Positions 53,979 to 62,477 of a stretch of 64,000 bases of DNA are shown piece after piece. Position 1 is the stretch's first letter. Every line of letters starts with the position of its first letter. Below the pieces are notes generated by a model. That model was not told the DNA's origin and searched no databases. It was given only the letters and a program-made list of their open reading frames with translations. The position numbers were made by a program, and so were the translations under genes. This DNA comes from Proteiniphilum acetatigenes DSM 18083 (GTDB lineage Bacteria > Bacteroidota > Bacteroidia > Bacteroidales > Dysgonomonadaceae). The stretch lies in the NCBI RefSeq assembly GCF_000380985.1, contig NZ_KB905693.1:1-64000 (forward strand). The letters run 5' to 3'.

Positions 53979-56900
53979 TTAAAAGCTTAAATCGATCCCT
54001 AAATTTATTCTGCGCATAGTAGGATAGGCACCTTCAGTGGCACTACCACCCGAATATGTATTTTCCCTATCGTCCGGTAAACGGGACCAATAGAAGAGGT
54101 TGTTCCCATTGACAAATATTCTGAAATTCGATATCCCTGCATTATTGAGCCATTTCATTCCGGTAAGCGTATAGGATATTTCTGCCGTTCTGAGCCTGAA
54201 AGAAGAAGCATCATATAAATAATAATCACCGATATTCTGGGCTTGCGTTTTCCAGCGGGGTAGAAAAGAAGTAGCATCCTGGTTGTCCTTGGACCAATAA
54301 TCCCGCACATGCCCGAATAAGATATCGGTATCTGCAAAATAATTGTTTGCAGCCACCGATCTATTCACATTGTTCACTCCATATAATTGTACAAAGGCGC
54401 TGATTCTCTTATAGGAAAATCCCACAGTCAGATTAGCCGTATTCTGGGGGATATTGGAATAACCTATCGGCGGCGTATCTTCACTGTTCTTAATAATACC
54501 ATCGGCATTAAAATCTATCAGGTTATAATACCCCGGAAGTTTATACAGGTCATTCGTTTCGGTAGGGACACTTGCATATACTTCATCCCAGTTGTTATAA
54601 AAGTCTCCACGTAACAAACTCCTGTTCTGCCCTATGGGATAGCCTGCATTCTTAAGATAATCATACTGCAATGGAGCATCATCCCTGAAAATCACGGTAT
54701 TCTCATTATGGGTAATAGCAAGACTTGCCCAGGCTGTTACATCTTTATTGAATTTTTTATTAAAGCCCAGTTCAATCTCAAACCCGTTAGACTTTACCTG
54801 CCCCAAATTGGCGCCCGGAGGAGTAACTCCAAAAAATGGCGGTATATTTCTGCTACCTCCTGCCATCAGGATGTTGGTCCTGTCTTCCGTATAATAATCA
54901 AAATTCAATGAGAAAAGGCTCCTCAACATACTGAATTCAAGACCGAAATTCTTTTTCAAGGCTGTTTCCCACTGGATATTCGGATTACCCACAACAGACT
55001 CCCTATAAAAATAATAAGGACTCCAACCATCACTTGCCTGATTTAACCTGGCCCGACTGCCATAAGCATATTGGGAAGAATACAACCAGCGTCCTCCACT
55101 TACCTGATCATCACCTACTTTTCCCCAGCTATATCTTAATTTAAGATTATCTACCCAATCCAGTTTATGAAAAAAATTTTCATTGGAGATAATCCAGCCC
55201 AATGCTACTGAAGGGAAAAAATCGAATCGGTAACCCGGCCCAAACTGCTCGGAACCGTTATATGCGCCGTTTGCTTCGAATAAATACCTGGAATCATAAT
55301 CATACGTCGTTCTGAATACCCAGTCTTCACGATAGTTTTTGAACATGCTGCCCCGTGCATATTCTTCACGTTTAAAAACACCCATGGCAGTCACATTATG
55401 CATATCAAATCTCCTTGCATAATTCAACTGTGCCTGATACATCATCCTTCTGTAAACAGGTAAATATCCGGCCCAGTTGCGATCCAGGATTTCCTCCTGC
55501 CGAATGGTCCAGGGTCGGACTATCCAATCATATTCTTCGGAAGAGACAGGAAGTAAAACGGTATATTCGCTCGGATCCTGATCAGGCCCTTTATACCTGT
55601 CCGGATAGATCTGCTTAAAAGGAACATTTGTTGACGCTTCATTAGGACGGATGCTATTTGCATTATCATAAATTCCACCCTCAGAGCGGATACTGTTATC
55701 ATAAAACAAAGAAGCTTTTGCCTTTAATCCCTCCGTTATAAACTTCAGGTCCTGTTCCAGACTCAGGTCAAAATTCAACTGGGTCGTTCTGGTCTGCCTT
55801 ATACCAATATTATAAACCGCAGCCAACGGGTTTACCGTATTATTCCCGCCTTCCTGATACGCACCCCATCTTCCGTCTTCATGCATCGGGATAAACAGGT
55901 TAGGAGCTAGCCGATAAGCGGCAGCCCACATCCATGCATCTGCCCGGCTTGTACTTCCTTCATTATTAAAGTTCGTATTTTTTAAGCTGTAAAAGCCCGA
56001 AATATCCAGCCTGAGTTGTGTAGTATTTGTCAGGCTGGCGTCTATATTACTCCTGAAGTTAAACCTGTCGAAATTATAATTCGGGGAGTACCCTTTTCTA
56101 TTATCATAATCTTCGAACATATCGCCTTCATGCAAATAGGCCAATGAACCAAAAAACTGGATCGCTTTACTGCCCCCTCTAATACCCAATGTTGCCTTGT
56201 GCGAAAAACCCAGATCCTTAAACATGGCATCAGCCCAATCTACATTCGGATAAATGACTGCATACTCTGCCAATTGAGGCCTTCTATAACGCTGTACTAT
56301 TTCATAAGGCACATAAGCACCCCATGAAGGCTCATTCAATACGACTTCTCTTTCGATCATTTCATTCTTTGCCATCATGGCTTCGAATGAATCGAGCTTG
56401 TCGGGAAGCTTGGAAACCATCTGCCCCATAGTCGTATAATTAAAGTCCAGTGTCGTCTTTCCAGCCTGCCCTCTTTTTGTGGTGATAAGAATAACGCCAT
56501 TGGCTCCTTTTACCCCGTATACAGCTGTAGCAGAAGCATCTTTCAATACGGAAATACTTGCAACTTCATTGACATCGACATTATTCATGCTTCTTTCCAC
56601 ACCATCGACCAGTACAAGCGGCTGTCCACCGTTCCATGTATTCTGTCCACGGATGAAAACGTTGGTGGAACTCTCACCCGTAAGGATACCTCCGGGCTCC
56701 CCGGAAGAAGTCAGCGACACGATACCGGGTAATTGGCCGGAAAGAGCCTGGGAAATATCAGTGACAGTACCTATTTTTTTCAGGTCTTCCTCATTGGCAA
56801 TAGAAACAGATCCAACGACCGTTTCTTTTTTCTGAACTCCATATCCAACCACCACAACCTCTTCCAACAACTCGGCATCTTCCTCCAGTACAATACTTAT

Positions 56901-57185
56901 AAAGGTCCTTCCTTTCACAGCAATAGTCTGTACCCGCATACCCACATACGACACCTCTAATATAGCATCGGGAGAGATATTTAAAAGGTTAAAATTACCG
57001 TCTATATCAGTAATTGTACCGGTAGTTGCACCTTGTACCCGGACAGTTACGCCGATCAGGGGTTCTCCCCCTATATCAGTAACAGTTCCTTTTACAGCAA
57101 AGGTCTGCGCATGGACACCCAGGGAAGATGTCCAAAGCAACATGAACATCATTCCTTTCAATAGATTCAAAATTTTTCTTTTCAT
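53979..57185 (-). CDS. SusC/RagA-family TonB-linked transporter (first gene of the lyase locus)
   Basis: The 1068-residue protein has a signal peptide (LLKGMMFMLLWTSSLGVHAQ). It has a carboxypeptidase D-like domain (FAVKGTVTDIGGEPLIGVTV), the SusC signature ELLEEVVVVGYGVQKKETVV, a plug with FIRGQNTWNGGQPLVLVDGV and ATAVYGVKGANGVILITTKR, and a complete barrel ending RINLGIDLSF. It is the first gene of the minus-strand operon that runs to 37.7 kb. A 770-bp spacer separates it from the divergent HTH/S24 gene and must contain the operon's control region. Confidence 0.96.
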   Translation of the reverse strand: MKRKILNLLKGMMFMLLWTSSLGVHAQTFAVKGTVTDIGGEPLIGVTVRVQGATTGTITDIDGNFNLLNISPDAILEVSYVGMRVQTIAVKGRTFISIVLEEDAELLEEVVVVGYGVQKKETVVGSVSIANEEDLKKIGTVTDISQALSGQLPGIVSLTSSGEPGGILTGESSTNVFIRGQNTWNGGQPLVLVDGVERSMNNVDVNEVASISVLKDASATAVYGVKGANGVILITTKRGQAGKTTLDFNYTTMGQMVSKLPDKLDSFEAMMAKNEMIEREVVLNEPSWGAYVPYEIVQRYRRPQLAEYAVIYPNVDWADAMFKDLGFSHKATLGIRGGSKAIQFFGSLAYLHEGDMFEDYDNRKGYSPNYNFDRFNFRSNIDASLTNTTQLRLDISGFYSLKNTNFNNEGSTSRADAWMWAAAYRLAPNLFIPMHEDGRWGAYQEGGNNTVNPLAAVYNIGIRQTRTTQLNFDLSLEQDLKFITEGLKAKASLFYDNSIRSEGGIYDNANSIRPNEASTNVPFKQIYPDRYKGPDQDPSEYTVLLPVSSEEYDWIVRPWTIRQEEILDRNWAGYLPVYRRMMYQAQLNYARRFDMHNVTAMGVFKREEYARGSMFKNYREDWVFRTTYDYDSRYLFEANGAYNGSEQFGPGYRFDFFPSVALGWIISNENFFHKLDWVDNLKLRYSWGKVGDDQVSGGRWLYSSQYAYGSRARLNQASDGWSPYYFYRESVVGNPNIQWETALKKNFGLEFSMLRSLFSLNFDYYTEDRTNILMAGGSRNIPPFFGVTPPGANLGQVKSNGFEIELGFNKKFNKDVTAWASLAITHNENTVIFRDDAPLQYDYLKNAGYPIGQNRSLLRGDFYNNWDEVYASVPTETNDLYKLPGYYNLIDFNADGIIKNSEDTPPIGYSNIPQNTANLTVGFSYKRISAFVQLYGVNNVNRSVAANNYFADTDILFGHVRDYWSKDNQDATSFLPRWKTQAQNIGDYYLYDASSFRLRTAEISYTLTGMKWLNNAGISNFRIFVNGNNLFYWSRLPDDRENTYSGGSATEGAYPTMRRINLGIDLSF

Positions 57186-57670
57186 TTCATTTTCTCATTT
57201 GTTTAGATTAAAAAACTGTTTGGCTTAACACCAAAAATCCCTAGCATTATTTAAATGATTGTTGAGTAAGACTCTAACATACCTCTTCCCGCCGTGTACG
57301 AACACATTATTTCAGGCCAGACTTCAAGAGATTAAATGTTATCATATTTCATAATACATGATACTGGAAAATTTCAACATAAATCAAAAACTTGCTCCAA
57401 ACAAGAGTATCTCCCATGTTGTGCTTGTTCATTGCATACTTCCGGTCAAAGAGACCAGGAAAAACTTCTCACTTAATACCCGTTATATAAAAATGTTTCT
57501 CTTTTAATTCATATTAATAAAAAGAAATTTCACACCCGGATGTCTTATTATTCGTAAACATGTTCACAGATGGAAAATCCGGACTCAAAAACACTACTTT
57601 TTTATGTCAATCTGCCAAGGTCTCTTTGAATGTGAACAAGGGGAATTGTTTAACCGAAATATGCATCCAT
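57186..57670 (-). other. Long leader/control region of the lyase operon
   Basis: No ORF or RNA gene is seen, and no clear TAnnTTTG lies on the minus strand close to the SusC start. Long 5' leaders with regulatory RNA are known for SusC genes, but nothing here shows one directly. Confidence 0.35.
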
Positions 57671-57770
57671 AAGTACTGAATAGTAAGTAGTTTTAATTTT
57701 TAACTTCAAAAGATTGAAAATCAATTGTGATAAACAAAATGAATAATACAGGAAACCATTTCAATCTTGT
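57671..57770. repeat. ~100-bp element, right copy (matches 37215-37312)
   Basis: It is in the same orientation as the left copy, with shared AAGTACTGAA, TCAAAAGATTGAAAATCAAT, TGATA, AATGAATAATA and TTTCAATCT. The AGATTGAAA/TTTCAATCT inverted repeat is intact. It lies between the SusC gene and the HTH/S24 gene. Confidence 0.7.
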
Positions 57771-57829
57771 ACTTGCGAATAATTATTGTAATTCTGTTTA
57801 CTTCATCCTAAAGTATACCGGTAATTCGT

Positions 57830-57849
57830 TATATTTGTCGATAACTTTG
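57830..57849 (+). promoter_or_regulatory. Two overlapping -7 elements before the HTH/S24 gene
   Basis: TATATTTG (57830-57837) and TAACTTTG (57842-57849) both match TAnnTTTG, 110-120 bp before ATG 57958. Neither has an ideal -33 TTG. Confidence 0.4.
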
Positions 57850-57957
57850 CATTGGCAAACTTCAAATGAATGTCCGGCCCTGCAAACATAAGCATTTTAT
57901 TAGCATTATGCTTATAAAATACAATAATTTATAGTTAAATATTATTAAACTGCTTGT

Positions 57958-58647
57958 ATGGTTGATTTTAAGGCATTTTTAAAAGCTAATAATTTCACTC
58001 AAACAGAAGCCGCGAAATACTTCAACGTCACACAGCCATTTATATCTCAAATAGTAAATGGCATACGTCCAATTCCCGATGAATTTATAGATAAGTTAAA
58101 AGACGACGTTGATATCAAAGGCATTGAGTTCATATTGGATGAAAGACAGCCCGATACGGGTATTTTTTCTAAAGATTTGGGTCATGAAAGAAAGCTTATA
58201 CCGTTTTACGACGATGTTGCCTCAATAAACGATGTAATAGCAGATATCGAAGTGCCTGACGGACAAATGATAGATTTTGTTGACGCGGGTGATTGGTTTA
58301 GGGATGCCACGGCTGCCACCCGCTACTACGGGGAAAGCATGCCTGAATATCCAACAGGGTGTATATTAGCGCTAAAAGAAGTATTAGACCGGGAATTAGT
58401 TGTACCCGGTCGCGATTATACCATTGAAACAAGTGAATACCGGGTTACAAAAAGACTTCAGAAAGGTAAATCATCTGAATATATTTCGGCCTATAGTACA
58501 AACAAAGAAACGTATCCGGACGGGCGAATGGTACACGAACCTTTTGATATTCCATGGAGGTCCGTACAGCGTATTTATTTGGTGATCGGATATGTCGTTA
58601 GGAAAAACGGCGGTACAATAGTGTACCGCAATCAGGGTGAAAAATAA
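57958..58647 (+). CDS. HTH/S24 repressor-like regulator
   Basis: The 229-residue protein has an N-terminal XRE-type helix-turn-helix (FLKANNFTQTEAAKYFNVTQ, PFISQIVNGIRPIPDEFIDK) and a C-terminal S24/LexA-like domain: YYGESMPEYPTGCILALKEV with the candidate catalytic Ser, and EYRVTKRLQ with a candidate Lys. This is the layout of CI/LexA-type repressors. It is divergent from the lyase operon and the only regulator next to it; there is no hybrid two-component sensor or ECF sigma/anti-sigma pair. No phage genes accompany it. It may control the operon or be an unrelated remnant of a mobile element. Confidence 0.75.
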   Translation: MVDFKAFLKANNFTQTEAAKYFNVTQPFISQIVNGIRPIPDEFIDKLKDDVDIKGIEFILDERQPDTGIFSKDLGHERKLIPFYDDVASINDVIADIEVPDGQMIDFVDAGDWFRDATAATRYYGESMPEYPTGCILALKEVLDRELVVPGRDYTIETSEYRVTKRLQKGKSSEYISAYSTNKETYPDGRMVHEPFDIPWRSVQRIYLVIGYVVRKNGGTIVYRNQGEK

Positions 58648-58777
58648 AATTTTCCATCTATGGGGTCATGTATAGTATCAGGAAAGGAGTATACCATGGA
58701 ACTATTAAAAGTGCACATAATTTTATAGGAAAGACAACTTTAATTACAAAATTGTCTTTCCTATCCAGTATAACATA

Positions 58778-59722
58778 TTACAGATAGCCAATAATTTCAT
58801 CCATCTGTACTGAGATCTTTTTTAAATGATCCCTGTTTCCGCCGGGCACCTCTGCCGTAAGCCATCCACCTGTATGACCGATCCTGCGCACAGCCTGCAT
58901 CACTACCGGCCAGTTGTTATCTCCCTTCAGCAGATCGACTTTGAACCCTTCCCACAATCCTTTCGAATTCATCAGTTCACGGCTGAATTCCTTGATATGG
59001 AGCTTCATGATGCGTCTGTTCAATGTCTGGATCCAGTGCTCCGGCCAACCGTATCGCAATACATTGCCGATATCGAAATACCATCCCACCAGCGGATGAT
59101 TGATCTCATCCACATAACGTTTGGCTTCCACCGGGCTGATAAGAAAATTATTCCAGACATTCTCCAGGGCAATCTGCATCCCGGTCTCCTCAGCATAAGG
59201 TATCAGTTCACGGATAGAGTTCTGGGAGTTGATATATGCCTGTTCATATGACACCTTTTCGTTAACGACTCCCGGTACCACCAGCACGGTATCACCACCC
59301 AGTTCCTTTACTTCGCGCAGCGAAGCGGCTACCGACTGAATGCACTTCTTTCTCACTGCCGGATCGGGATCAGAAAGCGGTGAACTCCAGTGATCCTTAT
59401 TGACCACCGAGGGGAGTTCGATTCCCGACTTTTCTTTTGCGTTAAGGATTTCTGCTATAGGAAAGTCTACCGGACTATTGAGTTCCACTCCATGAAAGCC
59501 CAGATCCCTGGCTAGTTTGAATTTGTCGGTTAACGACAAATCTTCATCGATCATTCCAAACCCTAAACTCTTTTTTAAGGTTACATTCCTTCCTTGCTCT
59601 CCGGATCTGCCTTGCGGAACAGAAGCTGAGACTGAAGAAGGGATAACAGCCGAAGAGAGGGGGGTAACTGCCGTGGCTCCTGCAATAACGGCAGCAGATT
59701 TGATAAATTCCCGTTTGTTCAT
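58778..59722 (-). CDS. Secreted sugar phosphate isomerase/epimerase-like TIM-barrel protein
   Basis: The 314-residue protein has a Tat-like N-terminus (MNKREFIKSAAVIAGATAVT), of the weaker KR type. The xylose isomerase-like TIM barrel shows LARDLGFHGVELNSPVDFPI, GGDTVLVVPGV, MQIALENVWNNFLISPVEAK, HPLVGWYFDIGNVLRYGWPE and IMKLHIKEFS; Glu, Asp and His residues in these strands bind the metal. The gene is 8 bp downstream of the Gfo/Idh gene; such pairs are frequent in sugar oxidation-epimerisation pathways. The substrate is unknown. Confidence 0.82.
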   Translation of the reverse strand: MNKREFIKSAAVIAGATAVTPLSSAVIPSSVSASVPQGRSGEQGRNVTLKKSLGFGMIDEDLSLTDKFKLARDLGFHGVELNSPVDFPIAEILNAKEKSGIELPSVVNKDHWSSPLSDPDPAVRKKCIQSVAASLREVKELGGDTVLVVPGVVNEKVSYEQAYINSQNSIRELIPYAEETGMQIALENVWNNFLISPVEAKRYVDEINHPLVGWYFDIGNVLRYGWPEHWIQTLNRRIMKLHIKEFSRELMNSKGLWEGFKVDLLKGDNNWPVVMQAVRRIGHTGGWLTAEVPGGNRDHLKKISVQMDEIIGYL

Positions 59723-59730
59723 ATGCGTTA

Positions 59731-61053
59731 TTATTTGAATTCTGTGATACCGGGTATTGCTATCTCTACATCATACTGAGTTTCCCACGACAGGTCTGCC
59801 GGAAACAGAACTTCTTCTGAAGAAAGCGCCTGTTCCAACGAAATTGTCTGTCCTGTATAACCCGCCATCCGTCCCGCTAAAGCGACCAGATTGGAACGTG
59901 TCATCCATTCTCCGTCGTTTATCGGCTTATTATCACGGATAGATGCGAAAAGTTCATCATGCTCCTGCTGATACATGCTTCTGGTTTGTGATTTTTTATA
60001 GGCATTCTCATCTGTAAACTTTGTTTCATCATCATATTTCCAGGGTTTCTTACCGGTTATTTCATGTTTTCCGGTACGGCAATCCACAATACACCGACCT
60101 TCATCTCCGGCCAGTTCGACAGCATAAGAGGGGGCGGTATTGTTTTGCTGACGACAGAAGAAATAGGCTTTTACTCCTCCTTCATATTCATAGGTCAAAG
60201 CAAAATGATCGAATACATTACCGTATTTGGGATCTATTCGCTTTTGGCGTCCTCCGCTACCTGTTACACGCAAAGGAGTTACATCTCCCATTGCCCATTG
60301 AAGCATGTCAACACTATGGATGGCTTGTTCAACAATATGATCTCCGGAAAGCCAATTATAATAAAGCCAGTTACGGAGCTTATACTCCATATCCGACCAT
60401 CCCTTCTGGCGCTCCTTATACCATAGTTCACCAGTATTGTAAGTAGCTTCCGCAGTTAGTATTCCTCCGATCTGTCCGTTCAGCACTTTACCGAATGTTT
60501 CTCTCTTGGGAAGATGATAACGCCAGCAAAATCCGGAAACCAACGACAACTGCTTTTCTTTTGCTTTTTGAGCAGCAGCCATAACCCTTCGCAACCCGGG
60601 AGCATCTACGGCAAAAGGTTTCTCACAGAAAACATGTTTCCCGGCGTTTACCGCAGCTTCGAGATGATCGGGACGAAAAGCGGTGGGAGCGGCCAGCAGT
60701 ACCACATCCACATCAGACTCGATAAGCCTTTGATAGGCATCGAGACCTACAAATTTACTCTTTTCCGTTACCTGTACTTTGCGAGGCTCTTTTTCTTTCA
60801 ATGTCTTTAAAGAGGCCTCCAAACTATCGGCAAATGCGTCAGCCATTGCAGAGAGCACTACATTATTATCAGCGTTTAGCGCTTCCTGAGCTGCGGCCGA
60901 CCCCCGGCCGCCACAACCTATTAATCCGACCTTCAACGTATCACTGTTGGATGTCCATGGTGTATTTGTCGCCCATGTCAAATGAGGAATAACCACGGAA
61001 CCGGCGGTAGCAATTCCTGCCTTTTTAATAAATTCTCTTCTTGAATACTGCAT
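59731..61053 (-). CDS. Gfo/Idh/MocA-family oxidoreductase with Tat signal
   Basis: The 440-residue protein has a twin-arginine signal (MQYSRREFIKKAGIATAGSV). A Rossmann fold follows: KVGLIGCGGRGSAAAQEALN binds NAD(P), and AGKHVFCEKPFAVDAPGLRR holds the conserved EKP motif. The C-terminal alpha/beta domain includes HIVEQAIHSVDMLQWAMGDV with the likely catalytic His. It is exported to the periplasm folded with its cofactor. It is cotranscribed with the TIM-barrel gene. GH109-type glycosidases belong to the same superfamily, so a hydrolase role cannot be excluded. Confidence 0.85.
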   Translation of the reverse strand: MQYSRREFIKKAGIATAGSVVIPHLTWATNTPWTSNSDTLKVGLIGCGGRGSAAAQEALNADNNVVLSAMADAFADSLEASLKTLKEKEPRKVQVTEKSKFVGLDAYQRLIESDVDVVLLAAPTAFRPDHLEAAVNAGKHVFCEKPFAVDAPGLRRVMAAAQKAKEKQLSLVSGFCWRYHLPKRETFGKVLNGQIGGILTAEATYNTGELWYKERQKGWSDMEYKLRNWLYYNWLSGDHIVEQAIHSVDMLQWAMGDVTPLRVTGSGGRQKRIDPKYGNVFDHFALTYEYEGGVKAYFFCRQQNNTAPSYAVELAGDEGRCIVDCRTGKHEITGKKPWKYDDETKFTDENAYKKSQTRSMYQQEHDELFASIRDNKPINDGEWMTRSNLVALAGRMAGYTGQTISLEQALSSEEVLFPADLSWETQYDVEIAIPGITEFK

Positions 61054-61065
61054 AATGTTTATTTG

Positions 61066-61146
61066 TTATGTAAATGACCAATAACCGGGATTCTGCTTAA
61101 GTTGAGGAGCTTTATTAATATCTGGTCCTGGTATAGGTAACCATAT
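61066..61146 (-). pseudogene. Fossil C-terminus of a SusD gene
   Basis: On the minus strand the frame reads TIWLPIPGPDINKAPQLKQN, then PGYW and SFT before TAA. WLPIPxxxxxxxPxLxQNPGYW is the standard SusD C-terminus. A TGA stop lies just upstream in this frame, and no body of the gene remains. It lies between the Gfo/Idh gene and the SusD-accessory gene, so a SusD gene was lost here. Confidence 0.7.
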
Positions 61147-61302
61147 TGTCTGTCATGTCTCCTTCTGGTATCTGCGTATTTTTATCGTCGCCTCTTACAT
61201 CGAGAGCGATAAAGATAAATTATTATGATTTATTAAACAAGAAAAACAAATCTTTTCGACAGCTATTATATTAAATTTGGTTAAGACAAATAAACAAATT
61301 AA

Positions 61303-61354
61303 TGTCTCCAGAATGTCATTCTTCGGATTCACCCGTAATAACACTTTGGAGACA
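61303..61354. repeat. Inverted repeat behind the accessory lipoprotein gene
   Basis: TGTCTCCA (61303-61310) and TGGAGACA (61347-61354) pair perfectly around 36 nt. It is 3' of the gene ending at 61385 but has no T-run. It could be a weak terminator or a relic of the deleted DNA. Confidence 0.4.
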
Positions 61355-61384
61355 CTTGTCATTATTTGAAGAAATACCTATTGC

Positions 61385-62428
61385 TTACCAGAATACAGCC
61401 TGGTCTTCATCCGGGATCAATGTACTTACATTACGCTGCATAAGCATGGTACCCTTACATCTATAAGGAAAATCAATATTCTCACTGGAGGCAGTGTCTT
61501 TATATTTGTACTCCATCGTCAACGTAAAAAAACGTTTAATGATATGTGGGCGATCAATATCCAACTCTTCTTTGATCTCATAAGTGGGCTCTCCCACCAC
61601 TTCAAATTCCAAAGCCGGATTTTCAACGCTTAATATCAGTTTTCCTCTTTTCAGATAAAGAGAGGTACCGTCCTCTGCATGCGTATCCTCTATTTCTGAC
61701 ACTTCATCAGGCTCCAGAAATTCACACTTCACTTTAAAATCGCCCCTGTTTTCAGCCAATTCTTCGGTAATGCCGGCATAAAAGAAAATGGTATTCTCAT
61801 CCACCACTCTCGCCTCACGGGTACTGGCTGTCATATATTTGGTGGTATTATCCCCAAAGTATACATACATACTCGCAGCATTATAAGTCCCGGAGTAATC
61901 GTTAAACGGCATCACCCAGAGTAATGCTTTCTGCCTTCCTTTATACGTATTCAGCGTGTAGGAAGGATCGGGCAAGACGGTCAACGGTAAAACCCATTTA
62001 TCCACAAGATCCAGTCCTGAAAATTTAAAGTCAATGTCAAAGTGAGCCACATCGGTGCCGGCCGGAATATGGCAGCTTTGTAACGGAAATTCATAAAAAT
62101 TCTCAGGTAACTGCTTATAATACAAATCGGTCCGTTCCGTATATTTATCAATATTCAAAAAATTCAATGTATCGTTATCCACACCAATACGGACAGTATA
62201 ATCGTGGTCATTGGTACGTGATCCGCTTACAATCACCGGAAGTTTAAAAGTGACCTTTTCATCATCGGGCTTATATCTCAAATAGATAACCGACACGTCG
62301 TCTCTGTTGATCGGCGCCTTCAATGATATCATCCGGGTATATAGTTCACTTTCCCACTCATCATTACAACCGGAAAGAATAAAAAGTGTACCAATCAGTA
62401 CAGTCAAATAAAAATATAAATGTTTCAT
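61385..62428 (-). CDS. SusD-associated surface lipoprotein of unknown function
   Basis: ATG 62428 gives lipoprotein signal MKHLYFYLTVLIGTLFILSG followed by Cys. The 347-residue product begins NDEWESELYTRMISLKAPIN and contains VSVIYLRYKPDDEKVTFKLP, CHIPAGTDVAHFDIDFKFSG and KWVLPLTVLPDPSYTLN. This is the layout of the DUF4361/DUF4973-like proteins that follow SusD genes, with tandem beta domains. The gene lies 49 bp after the SusD gene on the same strand and probably encodes a glycan-binding surface protein of the locus that continues past the right edge. Confidence 0.65.
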   Translation of the reverse strand: MKHLYFYLTVLIGTLFILSGCNDEWESELYTRMISLKAPINRDDVSVIYLRYKPDDEKVTFKLPVIVSGSRTNDHDYTVRIGVDNDTLNFLNIDKYTERTDLYYKQLPENFYEFPLQSCHIPAGTDVAHFDIDFKFSGLDLVDKWVLPLTVLPDPSYTLNTYKGRQKALLWVMPFNDYSGTYNAASMYVYFGDNTTKYMTASTREARVVDENTIFFYAGITEELAENRGDFKVKCEFLEPDEVSEIEDTHAEDGTSLYLKRGKLILSVENPALEFEVVGEPTYEIKEELDIDRPHIIKRFFTLTMEYKYKDTASSENIDFPYRCKGTMLMQRNVSTLIPDEDQAVFW

Positions 62429-62477
62429 ACTATAATTCTTTATTGCTGAATTGAAATTTTGCTTTTTTATATCAGGA

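Noticed and set aside
57186-57957. tRNA or small RNA gene as an integration target beside the lyase locus
   Set aside because: No cloverleaf or CCA end could be found, and no integrase gene is present in the window.
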